Made by a program: the position numbers and the translations under genes. From Streptomyces xiaopingdaonensis (GTDB lineage Bacteria > Actinomycetota > Actinomycetes > Streptomycetales > Streptomycetaceae): DNA of 32,649 nt. This document shows positions 23,538-32,649 of the stretch, in pieces; position 1 is the stretch's first letter, and the number at the start of each line of letters is the position of its first letter. The notes beneath the pieces are model-generated. The model made no database searches, had not been told where the DNA came from, and saw only the letters and a program-made list of their open reading frames with translations. The stretch covers positions 1 to 32,649 of the forward strand of contig NZ_AJTQ01000226.1 of assembly GCF_000262345.1 (NCBI RefSeq). Reading direction: 5' to 3'.

Positions 23538-25364
23538 TCACTCCACGGTGACCGACTTGGCGAGGTTGCGCGGCTTGTCGATGTCCCGGCCGAGCTTCAA
23601 CGCCGTGTGGTACGCGAGGAGTTGGAGCGGGATGCCCATGAGGATCGGGTCGAGCTCCGGCTCGTTCTGCGGGACGAGCAGGGTGTCGTCGGCCTTCTCC
23701 TGGTTCTGGTGCGCGATGGCGAGGATGCTGCCGCTGCGGGCCTTGATCTCCTCGAGGGTGGCGCGGTTCTTCTCCAGGAGGTCGTCGTCGGGGAGGATCG
23801 CCACCGTCGGGACCGCGGGCTCGATCAGCGCCAGCGGGCCGTGCTTCAACTCCGAGGCGGGGTACGCCTCGGCGTGGATGTACGAGACTTCCTTGAGCTT
23901 CAGCGACGCCTCGCGCGCCACCGGGTACCCGCGCACCCGGCCGACGAACATCATGCTGCGCGCGCTCGCGTACTCCGCCGCGAGCTTCTCGATGTCGGGC
24001 TCGGTGCCGAGGATCTCGTCGATCTGTCCCGGCAGCTTCCGCAGCCCCTCGATGATCCGCCGCCCGTCGGCGACGGAGAGGTCGCGGATGCGCCCGAGGT
24101 GGAGTGCGAGGAGGGCGAAAGCGACGGCCGTGTTGGTGAAGCACTTCGTCGAGACGACGCAGACCTCGGGTCCTGCGTGCACGTAGAGCCCGCCGTCCGC
24201 GGCCCGGGCGATCGCCGAGCCGACGACGTTGACGACGCCGAGCACCCGGGCGCCCTTCCGCTTGAGCTCCTGCACGGCGGCGAGGGTGTCGTACGTCTCG
24301 CCGGACTGGCTGACGGCGATGTACAGGGTGTCCGGGTCCACCACCGGGTTGCGGTAGCGGAACTCGCTCGCGGGCTCCGCGTCCGCGGGGATGCGCGCGA
24401 GCTCCTCGATCAACTGCGCGCCGATCATGCCCGCGTGGTACGCGGAGCCGCACCCGAGGATCTTCACGCGGCGCATCGTGCGGGCCTCGCGGGCGTCGAG
24501 GTTGAGGCCGCCGAGGTGGACGGTGGCGAAGCGGTCGTCGATCCTGCCGCGCAGCACGCGGTCGACGGCGTCGGCCTGCTCGGCGATCTCCTTGTGCATG
24601 TAGGTGTCGTGGCCGCCCATGTCGTACGACTCGGCGGCCCACTCGACCGTCTCGGGCGACGTGGAGGTGCGGGAGCCCTCGGTGGTGTAGGTGCGGTAGT
24701 CGCCCGCTGTGATGGTGGCCATCTCGCCGTCGTCGAGCGTGACGATCTGGCGGGTGTGCGAGACGAGCGCGGCGACGTCGGAGGCGACGAACATCTCGTG
24801 CTCGCCGATGCCGAGGACGACGGGGGAGCCGTTGCGGGCGACGACGATGCGGTCCGGGAACTCCTCGTGGAGGACGGCGATGCCGTAGGTGCCCTCGATC
24901 GAGCGGAGCGCCTCCTGCACGCGGGCCTCCAGGGTCTCGCCCTGGGCGAGGCCGATGAGGTGGGAGACGACCTCGGTGTCGGTCTCGGAGGCGAGCTCGA
25001 CGCCCTCGGCGGCGAGCTTGGCGCGCAGCTCGGCCGCGTTGTCGATGATCCCGTTGTGGACGACGGCGACCTTCTCCGCTGCGTCCACGTGCGGGTGCGC
25101 GTTGAGGTCGTTGGGGGCGCCGTGGGTGGCCCAGCGGGTGTGGGCGATGCCGACCGTGCCGGTGAACCGCTTCGGGATGCGCTCCTGGAGGTCGCGGACG
25201 CGGCCCTTGGTCTTGGCCGTGCGCAGTCCTGCGTTCTTGCCGGTGCCGCTGGAGTGGATGGCGAGGCCCGCGGAGTCGTAACCGCGGTACTCCAGGCGCT
25301 GGAGGCCCTCCAGCAGGAGCGGTGCGCTGTCGCGCTTCCCGATGTATCCCACGATTCCGCACAT
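23538..25364 (-). CDS. glmS: Glutamine-fructose-6-phosphate aminotransferase (isomerizing)
   Basis: The protein has 608 residues. The N-terminal glutaminase domain starts with nucleophile Cys2 (MCGIVGYIG) and contains HTRWATHGAP and VVHNGIIDN. Two SIS sugar-binding domains follow, with CGSAYHAG, AVSQSGETYDTL, and the C-terminal ELKHGPLALIE and NLAKSVTVE, the expected terminus. It makes glucosamine-6-phosphate for the cell wall. Start ATG at 25364, with GGGAGAGG upstream. In S. coelicolor, from memory, this locus holds glmS2, so a second copy elsewhere is possible. I see no sign of a glmS ribozyme in the short leader. Confidence 0.97.
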   Translation of the reverse strand: MCGIVGYIGKRDSAPLLLEGLQRLEYRGYDSAGLAIHSSGTGKNAGLRTAKTKGRVRDLQERIPKRFTGTVGIAHTRWATHGAPNDLNAHPHVDAAEKVAVVHNGIIDNAAELRAKLAAEGVELASETDTEVVSHLIGLAQGETLEARVQEALRSIEGTYGIAVLHEEFPDRIVVARNGSPVVLGIGEHEMFVASDVAALVSHTRQIVTLDDGEMATITAGDYRTYTTEGSRTSTSPETVEWAAESYDMGGHDTYMHKEIAEQADAVDRVLRGRIDDRFATVHLGGLNLDAREARTMRRVKILGCGSAYHAGMIGAQLIEELARIPADAEPASEFRYRNPVVDPDTLYIAVSQSGETYDTLAAVQELKRKGARVLGVVNVVGSAIARAADGGLYVHAGPEVCVVSTKCFTNTAVAFALLALHLGRIRDLSVADGRRIIEGLRKLPGQIDEILGTEPDIEKLAAEYASARSMMFVGRVRGYPVAREASLKLKEVSYIHAEAYPASELKHGPLALIEPAVPTVAILPDDDLLEKNRATLEEIKARSGSILAIAHQNQEKADDTLLVPQNEPELDPILMGIPLQLLAYHTALKLGRDIDKPRNLAKSVTVE

Positions 25365-25506
25365 GTCCGGTGCCTCTCCCTTTGGTGCTCGCTGGTGCTG
25401 GGGCGTTGTGCCGGGTGCCCCGTTTGTCTGCGGTGGTTCGGTGGCGGTCGTCCCTGTGGTTCTCGGCTCGCGCGCGGGGCCGTCGTCTCCGCCGGGCGGG
25501 TGCTGC

Positions 25507-25785
25507 TCAGCCGTAGACGAGCCTGCGCAGCTGGCGCTCGGAGAGGTCGGGGGGCGCGACCGCGCGGTGCGGTAGTTCTGCTCGGACGCGCTCGAAGATC
25601 TCCGCGTTGGTGAGTCCGGCCGATTGCAGCTCGCGGTGGCGGCGGCGGACGAACTCGGCGGCGGTCTCGTCGAAGTAGGCCAGGACGTCGAGGACCACTC
25701 GGGCCGCCTCGCCGCGCTGGAGCGGAGTGGTGCGCACCAGGTGGTCGACGAGGTCGTCGTGGGCAGGGGAGCGAACTTCGAGCAC
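25507..25785 (-). CDS. Small conserved actinobacterial protein of unknown function
   Basis: A 92-residue reading, starting at a GTG (25785) with no strong ribosome site; no ATG is available in the frame. The sequence is mostly helical and charged (VLDVLAYFDETAAEFVRRRH, then LTNAEIFERVRAELPHRAVA and DLSERQLRRLVYG). I recall similar small proteins beside glmS in Streptomyces but cannot name a function. The LTNAEIFERV segment looks helix-turn-helix-like, which is only an impression. It lies 142 bp upstream of glmS on the same strand. Confidence 0.65.
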   Translation of the reverse strand: MLEVRSPAHDDLVDHLVRTTPLQRGEAARVVLDVLAYFDETAAEFVRRRHRELQSAGLTNAEIFERVRAELPHRAVAPPDLSERQLRRLVYG

Positions 25786-25975
25786 CCGTCGATAGTGCTC
25801 GTCTCGGGCGAGGAGTGCAAGATTTCTGCCCGGTATCGGGCACGTCGAGGCGAGATCCTCGGCACATCCCCGGTTTTGAGGACCCTCGCGCGCCGTGGCG
25901 GTGTCCCCGCGGACGGATACGGGAAGCGACGGCCGGCCGCTCTGCCCGCCCGGCACGTCCCCCAGGGCCGGCCGG
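25786..25975. other. Intergenic segment
   Basis: About 190 bp between two same-strand genes. It probably contains the promoter of the small conserved protein gene; I identify no specific site. Confidence 0.3.
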
Positions 25976-26863
25976 TCAGAACCGGTCGAGCACCGCCTTC
26001 TTCGCCGCGGCGAACTCCTCCTCGGTGAGGATGCCCTGGCCGCGCAGCTCGCCGAGTTCGCGGAGGCGGCGGAGAAGATCGTCGTGGCCGGAGTCGGAGG
26101 TCTCGGGCTGCGGCTGCTTGGTGAGGTCGGCGGGCGCGGGGGAGTCCGGCGCCAGGGGGTGCGGGAGGCGGGCGACGACGGCGGCGCCGAGGAGGACGCT
26201 GCCGCCCGTCTCCCGCGCCTGGCGGATGCCCCACAGCGACAGGCAGTTGGGGTCGTGCTGCGCCTTCGTCGTGGCGTGGGAGCCACGCGGGTGGAACCGG
26301 AGGCTGCCGTTCTCCCAGCCGACGGCCGGGGTCCACACGACGGAGTCCAGGTCGGCGAGGGCGAACCGGCGCGGCCCTCCCGCCGTCTTGCTCTCCTCGG
26401 CCAGCCAGTTCCACTCCAGCTGGACGAGTTCGCCGTCGAACGAGGCCGTGCCGTCGCTGCCGGAAGCGGTGAGGGGCACCCGGGGCCCGGGGAGCAGCCA
26501 GCGGTCCGTCGGGGTGTCGGGGACCTGCTCCAGCAGGAGGGCGTTGCGTACCTCGTCGACGAAGTACTCGGCGACGCCCTCGCGGTCCTGCTCGACGCCG
26601 AGTTGGTACGGGTCGGACGCCTCCTGGAGCCGGCCGCCCGCCACCTGGGAGAGCGGGTCGGCGCCGTCGCGCATACGGAGGCGCAGCCGGCCGCCGCGCT
26701 TCCCGCCGCGCTCGTACGCGACGCCGGCGACGGCCTGGAGCGGGACGGCGACCTCGCCGAGCGTGCGGCGCAGCGGGTGGACCTGCCTGCCCGTACCGGG
26801 GACGATACGGACCGTCTCCCCGTCGAAGGTCCATGTGCCCGAGCGCTGAAGAATCTCCGCCAT
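25976..26863 (-). CDS. DUF4429-like protein with C-terminal SHOCT domain
   Basis: A 295-residue protein. Two beta-rich repeats resembling DUF4429 are visible: one from GTWTFDGETVRIVPG and a second from GTASFDGELVQLEWNWL. A Pro-rich linker leads to a SHOCT motif, LRRLRELGELRGQGILTEEE through KAVLDRF. SHOCT segments are thought to mediate oligomerisation. There is no signal peptide or membrane segment. The function is not known. It lies only 7 bp downstream of the acyl-CoA dehydrogenase gene and may be cotranscribed with it. Confidence 0.85.
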   Translation of the reverse strand: MAEILQRSGTWTFDGETVRIVPGTGRQVHPLRRTLGEVAVPLQAVAGVAYERGGKRGGRLRLRMRDGADPLSQVAGGRLQEASDPYQLGVEQDREGVAEYFVDEVRNALLLEQVPDTPTDRWLLPGPRVPLTASGSDGTASFDGELVQLEWNWLAEESKTAGGPRRFALADLDSVVWTPAVGWENGSLRFHPRGSHATTKAQHDPNCLSLWGIRQARETGGSVLLGAAVVARLPHPLAPDSPAPADLTKQPQPETSDSGHDDLLRRLRELGELRGQGILTEEEFAAAKKAVLDRF

Positions 26864-26870
26864 GCGGCGA

Positions 26871-28037
26871 TTATCCGACCACGCCCAGCTCCCTCGCCAC
26901 CAGCATCCGTTGGACCTCGCTCGTGCCCTCGCCGATCTCCAGGATCTTCGCGTCGCGCCACATGCGGGCCACGGGGTACTCGTTCATGAAGCCGTAGCCG
27001 CCGTGGATCTGGGTGGCGTCGCGTGCGTTGTCGACGGCGACCTGCGAGGAGTGGAGCTTCGCCAGCGCCGCCTGCTTCTTGAACCGCTCGCCCGCGACGA
27101 GCCGGGAGGCGGCGTCCCGCCAGGCGGTGCGGGCTGTGTGGGCGCGCATCTCCATGTCGGCGAGCGTGAACTGGATCGCCTGGTTGTCGCCGATGGGGCG
27201 GCCGAAGGCGTGGCGGGTCCGCGCGTAGGCGACCGACTCGTCGACGCAGCCCTGCGCGAGGCCGGTGGCGAGCGCCGAGATGGCGATGCGGCCCTCGTCG
27301 AGGATGCGGAGGAACTGGGCGTAACCGCGGCCTTCTTCGCCGACGAGGTTCCCCGCGGGGACGCGCACGTCGTCGAAGGAGAGGCCGTGGGTGTCCGAGG
27401 CGTTCCAGCCGACCTTGTCGTACGCCGGCTCGACGGTGAAGCCGGGGGTGCCGGAGGGGATCAGCAGGGTGGAGATGAGGGGCGAGCCGTCCTCGCGGCG
27501 GTCGGTGACCGCGGTGACGGTGACGAACCCCGTGATCTCGGTGCCGGAGTTGGTGATGAAGGACTTGCTGCCGTTGATGACCCACTCGCCGGTCCCGGCG
27601 TCGCGTACGGCGGTGGTGCGGGTGCCGCCCGCGTCGGAGCCGCACTCGGGCTCGGTGAGGCCGAAGGCACCGAGGATCTCGCCCGAGCAGAGGCGCGGCA
27701 GCCAGGCGCGCTTCTGCTCCTCGGTGCCGAACCGGTGGATCGGCATGGCGCCGAGGGAGACGCCGGCCTCCAGGGTGATCGCGACGGAGGAGTCGACGCG
27801 CGCGAGTTCCTCGAGGGCGATGCAGAGCGCGAGGTAGTCGCCGCCCATGCCGCCGTACTCCTCGGGAAAGGGGAGGCCGAAGAGGCCCATCTCGCCCATC
27901 TGGCGGACGATTTCGTACGGGAAGGTGTGCGCCTCGTAGTGTTCCGCGATCGTCGGTGCCACGACGTCGTGGGCGAACTTCTCGACGGTGGCGCGGAGTT
28001 CCTCGTGTTCGGGGCTGAGCCGGTGGTCGAGTGCCAT
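26871..28037 (-). CDS. acdH: Acyl-CoA dehydrogenase (branched-chain type)
   Basis: A full-length 388-residue enzyme. Motifs: FGLTEPECGSDAGGTRT (flavin/substrate loop), WVINGSKSFITNSGTEITGFV, the DAxxQIHGGYGFMNEYPVARMWRD region, and catalytic Glu in EIGEGTSEVQRMLVAR. It differs clearly from the two cluster flavoproteins, which lack this Glu. It lies downstream of HMG-CoA lyase and an acyl-CoA carboxylase pair, so it is likely to work in branched-chain amino acid breakdown. The symbol follows my memory of the S. coelicolor SCO2779 annotation. Start ATG at 28037, 4 bp after the lyase stop. Confidence 0.93.
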   Translation of the reverse strand: MALDHRLSPEHEELRATVEKFAHDVVAPTIAEHYEAHTFPYEIVRQMGEMGLFGLPFPEEYGGMGGDYLALCIALEELARVDSSVAITLEAGVSLGAMPIHRFGTEEQKRAWLPRLCSGEILGAFGLTEPECGSDAGGTRTTAVRDAGTGEWVINGSKSFITNSGTEITGFVTVTAVTDRREDGSPLISTLLIPSGTPGFTVEPAYDKVGWNASDTHGLSFDDVRVPAGNLVGEEGRGYAQFLRILDEGRIAISALATGLAQGCVDESVAYARTRHAFGRPIGDNQAIQFTLADMEMRAHTARTAWRDAASRLVAGERFKKQAALAKLHSSQVAVDNARDATQIHGGYGFMNEYPVARMWRDAKILEIGEGTSEVQRMLVARELGVVG

Positions 28038-28041
28038 GGTT

Positions 28042-29016
28042 TCAGGACTCCTTGGGCCGGGCGCGGGCGTCGTCGGGGGTCTTCCCTGCGAGCGCCTGCA
28101 CGGTGCGGGAGGGGCTGGGGCGGCCGAGCGCGCCGGCCATCCAGGTGCTGGTGGCGACGAGCCGGTCGAGGTCGACGCCGGTCTCGACGCCGAGGCCGCG
28201 GAGCATCCAGACGAGGTCCTCGGTGGCGAGGTTCCCCGTGGCGCTCCTGGCGTACGGGCAGCCGCCGAGGCCGCCGGCGGAGGCGTCGACCGTGGTGACG
28301 CCGTACTGGAGGGCCGCGAGGGTGTTCGCCAGCGCCTGCCCGTACGTGTCGTGGAAGTGGACGGCGAGCCGGCCCGCGGGGATGCCGGCCTCGCCGAGGG
28401 CGTGGAGCAGCGCGGTGACCTGGCCGGGGGTGGCGACCCCGATCGTGTCCCCGAGGCTCAGCTCGCTGCACCCCATGGAGAGCAACTCCTTGCAGACGTC
28501 GACCACTCGGGCGACGGGGACGGGGCCCTCCCACGGGTCGCCGAAGCACATCGACAGGTAGCCGCGCACGGGGACGCCCGACGCGGTGGCTTCCGCGACG
28601 ACCGGTGCGAACATCTCCAGGGCGCCGGCCACGGTGCGGTTGAGGTTGGCCTGCGCGAAGGACTCCGTGGCGCTGGCGAAGACCGCCGCCGAGCGGACGC
28701 CGAGCGCCAACGCCCGTTGCAGACCACGCGCGTTGGGGACGAGGACGGGCAGCGACACGTCCTCGGGGAGGTCGGCGAGGCGCGGGTAGAGCTCTTCCGC
28801 GTCGGCGAGCTGCGGCACCCATCGCGGGTGGACGAAACTGGTGGCCTCCACCGTGCGGAGCCCGGCTTCGGCGAGGCGGTGCACGAACTCCGCCTTCACT
28901 TCGACGGGGACGACGGCCGACTCGTTCTGGAGCCCGTCGCGCGGGCCGACCTCGTGGATGCGCACCCGCTGCGGGAGGCCCTCGGCCGGTACCCGCATCG
29001 GCAGCCCCTCGCTCAT
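28042..29016 (-). CDS. Hydroxymethylglutaryl-CoA lyase
   Basis: The protein has 324 residues in a TIM-barrel fold. The substrate loop is EVGPRDGLQNE near the N-terminus; HFHDTYGQALAN carries metal ligands; the family signature with the catalytic Cys is AGGLGGCPYARSATGNLATE. It cleaves HMG-CoA to acetoacetate and acetyl-CoA, the last step of leucine degradation. The ATG overlaps the stop of the biotin carboxylase gene (ATGA), which fits the usual carboxylase-lyase operon. Confidence 0.95.
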   Translation of the reverse strand: MSEGLPMRVPAEGLPQRVRIHEVGPRDGLQNESAVVPVEVKAEFVHRLAEAGLRTVEATSFVHPRWVPQLADAEELYPRLADLPEDVSLPVLVPNARGLQRALALGVRSAAVFASATESFAQANLNRTVAGALEMFAPVVAEATASGVPVRGYLSMCFGDPWEGPVPVARVVDVCKELLSMGCSELSLGDTIGVATPGQVTALLHALGEAGIPAGRLAVHFHDTYGQALANTLAALQYGVTTVDASAGGLGGCPYARSATGNLATEDLVWMLRGLGVETGVDLDRLVATSTWMAGALGRPSPSRTVQALAGKTPDDARARPKES

Positions 29017-31040
29017 CGCGTCCCCTCCTGCTCCTCGGCGCCGCCCTCGACCGTCGCGAGCGGCTGGTCGATGGCGACCGCGGCGCCGGGTGCGACGTCG
29101 AGCCGGGTCACCGTGCCGTCGAACGGGGCGGTCAGGACGTGCTCCATCTTCATCGCCTCGACCACCAACAGGTCCTGGTCGGCGCGGACTTGCTCGCCCA
29201 CGGCCACCTTCACCACCGTCACGGTGCCCGGCATCGGCGCCGAGACGACGCCGTGCGCGGCCGACGCCTCGTCGAGGGCGGCCTCGACCGGGTCGTGCCG
29301 CCGCAGATGCCAGGTCGCGCCGGCGTGCGCGAGCCAGACGCCGGCGCCGTCGCGCGCGTGGACGGCGGTGCCGACGACGCCGCCGTACTCCCACGCGACG
29401 CGTGCATCCCCGTCGGAGGGGAGCAACCGGCAGTCCACGGGCGGTTCTTCGCCGACCCGGACCCGCGCCCCGTCCGCCGTGCCGCGCAGCCGCACCTCGA
29501 CGGGCTCGCCGCCCTGGACGCGGAACGTCCGTACGGACCAGGCGGGTTCGGCGCCGAGCCGCCAGCCGGAAGGCACCGCGAACGGGTCGACCCAACCGGG
29601 CCCAGCGGGCTCGTCCGCGGCCTGCGCGAGCAGCGCGGCGAGCGCCCAGAGCCGCGGCGGCGGCCCCGCGGGCACCAGAGCCGGTGCGACGCGCCCGACG
29701 AGCCCGGTGTCCAGCTCGCCCGAGGCGACCTCCTCGACGTCCAACAGGCCGCGCAGGAACGAGGTGTTGGTCTCGACGCCGAGGACGACGGTCTCCCCGA
29801 GCGCCGAGCGCAGCCGGCGGAGCGCGGTGGCGCGGTCGGGACCGTGGGCGATCACCTTGGCGAGCATCGGGTCGTAGTCGGTGCCGACCTCGGTGCCGGT
29901 GGCGAGGCCCGAGTCGGTGCGTACGGAGGGGCCTTGGGGCTCCTCCAGGTGCAGGACGCGCCCCGCGGAGGGAAGGAACTCCACCTCCTCGGCGCCGATC
30001 CGGGTGCTCTCCGCGCAGACGCGGGCCTCCACCGCGTGCCCGGAGAGGCGGATGTCCCCCTGCGAGAAGGGGAGTTGCTCCCCGGCGGCGACGCGGAGCT
30101 GCCACTCGACGAGATCGATCCCCGTGACGAGTTCGGTGACCGGGTGCTCCACCTGGAGCCGGGTGTTCATCTCCATGAAGGCGTACGCCGCGGGATCGCC
30201 GTCGGGGACGATGAACTCGACGGTGCCGGCGCCCCGGTACCCGCAGGAGCGTGCCGCCTCGACGGCGGCCTCGCCCATCGCGGAGCGCAGCGCGTCGTCG
30301 AGGAGCGGGCTCGGCGCCTCCTCGATGATCTTCTGGTGCCGGCGTTGCAGGGAGCACTCGCGCTCGCCGAGGTGGACGACGTTGCCGTGCCCGTCGGCGA
30401 GCACCTGGATCTCGATGTGCCGCGGACGCTCGATCCAGCGCTCCAGCAGGAGCGCGTCGTCGCCGAAGGCGCCGAGCGCGGTGCGCCTCGCCGCGGCGAC
30501 GGCGTCGGGCAGCTCCCGCTCGTCGGTGACGAGCCGCATGCCCTTGCCGCCGCCTCCCGCCGACGGCTTCAGCAGGACCGGTGTGCCGATCTTCCGTGCG
30601 GCGTCAAGGAGTTCGGCGTCGCTCAGCCCGCTCCCCGAGGAGCCGTCGACCACGGGGACGCCGGCCGCGCGCACCGTCTCCTTCGCCCGGATCTTGTCGC
30701 CCATGAGCTCGACGGCCTCCGGGGGCGGCCCGACGAAGACGAGCCCGGCCTCGGTGACCGCCCGCGCGAACGCCGCGTTCTCGGCGAGGAACCCGTACCC
30801 GGGGTGGACGGCCTGCGCTCCGGTGCGGCGGGCGGCGTCGACGAGGCGCTCGGCGGAGAGGTAGCTCTCGGAGGCCGCCGCGGGACCGAGGAGCACGGCG
30901 GAGTCCGCCTCGCGCACGTGGCGCGCGTCGGCGTCGGCCTCGCTGTAGACGGCGACGGCGTGGACGCCGAGTGCGCGGAGGGTGCGGATCACGCGGACCG
31001 CGATCTCGCCCCGGTTGGCGACCAGTACCGTGTCGAACAT
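29013..31040 (-). CDS. Acyl-CoA carboxylase alpha subunit (biotin carboxylase plus BCCP), methylcrotonyl-type
   Basis: Biotin carboxylase domain first: MFDTVLVANRGEIAVRVIRT, the ATP loop KPSAGGGGKGMRLV, and MEMNTRLQVEHPVTE. A linker region follows, then a biotinyl domain with VVEAMKMEHVLTAPFDG (Lys in AMKM is biotinylated). I chose the ATG at 31040 because GGGGAGG precedes it and the family begins MFDTVLVANRGE; an in-frame ATG at 31094 adds 18 residues and has a weaker GAGG. Together with the carboxyltransferase gene upstream and HMG-CoA lyase downstream, it is best read as methylcrotonyl-CoA carboxylase of leucine breakdown. Confidence 0.93.
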   Translation of the reverse strand: MFDTVLVANRGEIAVRVIRTLRALGVHAVAVYSEADADARHVREADSAVLLGPAAASESYLSAERLVDAARRTGAQAVHPGYGFLAENAAFARAVTEAGLVFVGPPPEAVELMGDKIRAKETVRAAGVPVVDGSSGSGLSDAELLDAARKIGTPVLLKPSAGGGGKGMRLVTDERELPDAVAAARRTALGAFGDDALLLERWIERPRHIEIQVLADGHGNVVHLGERECSLQRRHQKIIEEAPSPLLDDALRSAMGEAAVEAARSCGYRGAGTVEFIVPDGDPAAYAFMEMNTRLQVEHPVTELVTGIDLVEWQLRVAAGEQLPFSQGDIRLSGHAVEARVCAESTRIGAEEVEFLPSAGRVLHLEEPQGPSVRTDSGLATGTEVGTDYDPMLAKVIAHGPDRATALRRLRSALGETVVLGVETNTSFLRGLLDVEEVASGELDTGLVGRVAPALVPAGPPPRLWALAALLAQAADEPAGPGWVDPFAVPSGWRLGAEPAWSVRTFRVQGGEPVEVRLRGTADGARVRVGEEPPVDCRLLPSDGDARVAWEYGGVVGTAVHARDGAGVWLAHAGATWHLRRHDPVEAALDEASAAHGVVSAPMPGTVTVVKVAVGEQVRADQDLLVVEAMKMEHVLTAPFDGTVTRLDVAPGAAVAIDQPLATVEGGAEEQEGTR

Positions 31041-31101
31041 CCGCTGCCTCCCCGCCCGTTGGCGCTTCGCCGGTTCGCTGTCGAGTGTCGTCATCGCCGC
31101 C

Positions 31102-32649
31102 TCACATCCGGAAGACGCCGAACCGCGCCGCGTCCGGGGCCCGTTCGGGGAGGGGGGCCTGCGCGCACGCGGTGAGCGCGAGGCCGAGGACGGAGCGCGT
31201 CTGCGTCGGCTCGATGACGCCGTCGTCCCAGAGCCGCGCCGTCGCGTAGTAGGCGTTGCCCTGTTCCTCGTACTGCCGGCGGACCGGCGCCCGGAACTCT
31301 TCCTCCTCCTCGGCGCTCCACTCCTCGCCGCGCGTCTCCAACTGGTCGCGCTTGACGGTGGCGAGGACGGAGGCCGCCTGCTCGCCGCCCATCACTGAGA
31401 TCTTCGCGTTCGGCCACGTCCACAGGAAGCGGGGCGAGTAGGCGCGGCCGCACATCGAGTAGTTGCCCGCGCCGTAGGAGCCGCCGATCACCACCGTCAG
31501 CTTCGGTACGCGGGCGCAGGCGACGGCCGTCACCATCTTGGCGCCGTTCTTCGCGATGCCGCCGGCCTCGTAGTCCTTGCCGACCATGAAGCCGGAGATG
31601 TTCTGGAGGAAGACGAGCGGGATGCCGCGCTGGTCGCAGAGTTCGACGAAGTGGGCGCCCTTGAGCGCCGATTCGGAGAAGAGCACGCCGTTGTTGGCGA
31701 CGATGCCGACCGGGTGCCCCATGATGCGGGCGAATCCGGTGACGAGCGTCGTGCCGTACTCGGCCTTGAACTCCTGGAAGCGGGAGGCGTCGACGGTCCT
31801 GGCGATGACTTCGCGCACGTCGTAGCTGGTGCGCGAGTCGACGGGGACGGCGGTGTGCAGTCCGGCCGGTTCCGCCGCCGGCTCCTCGGCGGGGAGTACT
31901 TGCCAGGGCAGCGCCTCGGGTGCCGGCGGCGCGGGGAGCGTCGCGACGATCCGGCGGAGTATGCGGAGTGCGTGCGCGTCGTCCTCGGCGAGGTGGTCGG
32001 TGACGCCGGAGACCCGCGTGTGCACGGCGCCGCCGCCCAACTCCTCGGCGCTGACGACCTCTCCGGTCGCCGCCTTCACCAGCGGCGGCCCGCCGAGGAA
32101 GATCGTCCCCTGCTCGCGGACGATGACGGCCTCGTCGCTCATCGCCGGCACGTAGGCGCCGCCTGCCGTGCAGGACCCCAGCACGGCGGCGAGTTGGGGG
32201 ACGCCGGCGGCGGAGAGCCGTGCCTGGTTGTAGAAGATGCGCCCGAAGTGCTCGCGGTCCGGGAAGACTTCGTCCTGCATCGGCAGGAAGGCGCCGCCCG
32301 AGTCGACGAGGTAGAGGCAGGGCAGGCGGTTCTCCAGCGCGACCTCCTGGGCGCGCAGGTGCTTCTTGACCGTCATCGGGTAGTACGTGCCGCCCTTGAC
32401 GGTTGCGTCGTTGGCGACGACGACGACGAGCCGGCCGCTCACCCGGCCGATGCCGGTGATGATCCCGGCGGAGGGCGCGGCCCCCTCGTACAGGCCGTCG
32501 GCCGCCAGCGGGGAGAGTTCGAGGAACGGCGAGCCGGTGTCGAGGAGGCGGTCGACGCGGTCGCGGGGGAGGAGCTTGCCGCGCGCGGTGTGCCGGCTGC
32601 GGGCGCGCTCGCCGCCGCCGAGGCGGGCCGCCGCGAGCTTCTCGCGGAG
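31102..32649 (-). CDS. Acyl-CoA carboxylase beta subunit (carboxyltransferase), methylcrotonyl-type, partial
   Basis: The N-terminus lies beyond the right edge; the visible frame of 515 residues begins [20 protein letters not shown], typical of the early part of the subunit (full length about 535). Signature regions: [58 protein letters not shown] and [20 protein letters not shown]. The latter two identify the methylcrotonyl/geranyl-CoA branch. It transfers CO2 from biotin to the acyl-CoA. The downstream biotin carboxylase gene starts within 10 to 60 bp, depending on the start chosen. Confidence 0.94.
   Translation of the reverse strand, partial: LREKLAAARLGGGERARSRHTARGKLLPRDRVDRLLDTGSPFLELSPLAADGLYEGAAPSAGIITGIGRVSGRLVVVVANDATVKGGTYYPMTVKKHLRAQEVALENRLPCLYLVDSGGAFLPMQDEVFPDREHFGRIFYNQARLSAAGVPQLAAVLGSCTAGGAYVPAMSDEAVIVREQGTIFLGGPPLVKAATGEVVSAEELGGGAVHTRVSGVTDHLAEDDAHALRILRRIVATLPAPPAPEALPWQVLPAEEPAAEPAGLHTAVPVDSRTSYDVREVIARTVDASRFQEFKAEYGTTLVTGFARIMGHPVGIVANNGVLFSESALKGAHFVELCDQRGIPLVFLQNISGFMVGKDYEAGGIAKNGAKMVTAVACARVPKLTVVIGGSYGAGNYSMCGRAYSPRFLWTWPNAKISVMGGEQAASVLATVKRDQLETRGEEWSAEEEEEFRAPVRRQYEEQGNAYYATARLWDDGVIEPTQTRSVLGLALTACAQAPLPERAPDAARFGVFRM

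Noticed and set aside
25365..25506. glmS ribozyme or riboswitch upstream of glmS
   Set aside because: The ribozyme is known from Firmicutes; this short GC-rich leader shows no recognisable core.
1..32649. CRISPR array or complete insertion sequence
   Set aside because: No regularly spaced repeats and no complete transposase were seen; the only mobile-element trace is the integrase remnant.

Overview
The window is very GC-rich actinobacterial DNA and almost certainly Streptomyces. It carries an adpA-type developmental regulator with an in-frame TTA (bldA) codon beside orn, and a glmS and acyl-CoA carboxylase neighbourhood that matches, from memory, the S. coelicolor SCO2776-SCO2793 region.

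Bases 1 to 19139 are an accessory biosynthetic gene cluster that runs off the left edge. A leftward operon (1-14127, 12 genes, most joined by ATGA/GTGA overlaps) encodes a papain-fold acyltransferase-like protein, a phosphopantetheinyl transferase, two acyl-CoA dehydrogenase-like flavoproteins, three free carrier proteins, a second acyltransferase-like protein fused to a carrier, a TrpB2-like PLP enzyme, a ProA-like aldehyde dehydrogenase, an SDR, a free adenylation domain and a C-A-T NRPS module. A rightward operon (14415-19139) encodes an acyl-adenylating ligase, a BtrK/VinO-like PLP decarboxylase and both subunits of coenzyme-B12 glutamate mutase. Between them is a 287-bp divergent promoter region.

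The rightward operon reads as a supply line: glutamate to 3-methylaspartate, activation and loading on a carrier, then decarboxylation to a carrier-bound beta-amino acid (3-aminoisobutyryl, by analogy with vicenistatin). The leftward operon would oxidise, reduce, extend and transfer carrier-bound amino acids. No thioesterase, PKS, transporter or pathway regulator lies in the window, so release may use the Cys-His-Asp acyltransferases or the ProA-like reductase. I do not recognise the product; the gene combination looks unusual.

Bases 19140 to 19735 are the junction with the core chromosome: an integrase remnant, a terminator and a tRNA-His gene. This suggests that the cluster was delivered by, or sits beside, an element integrated at the tRNA 3' end.

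Bases 19830 to 32649 are core genes: orn, adpA, a 980-bp regulatory region, a universal stress protein, glmS, a small conserved protein, a DUF4429/SHOCT-like protein, then a leucine/branched-chain degradation operon (partial carboxyltransferase subunit, biotin carboxylase subunit, HMG-CoA lyase, acyl-CoA dehydrogenase).
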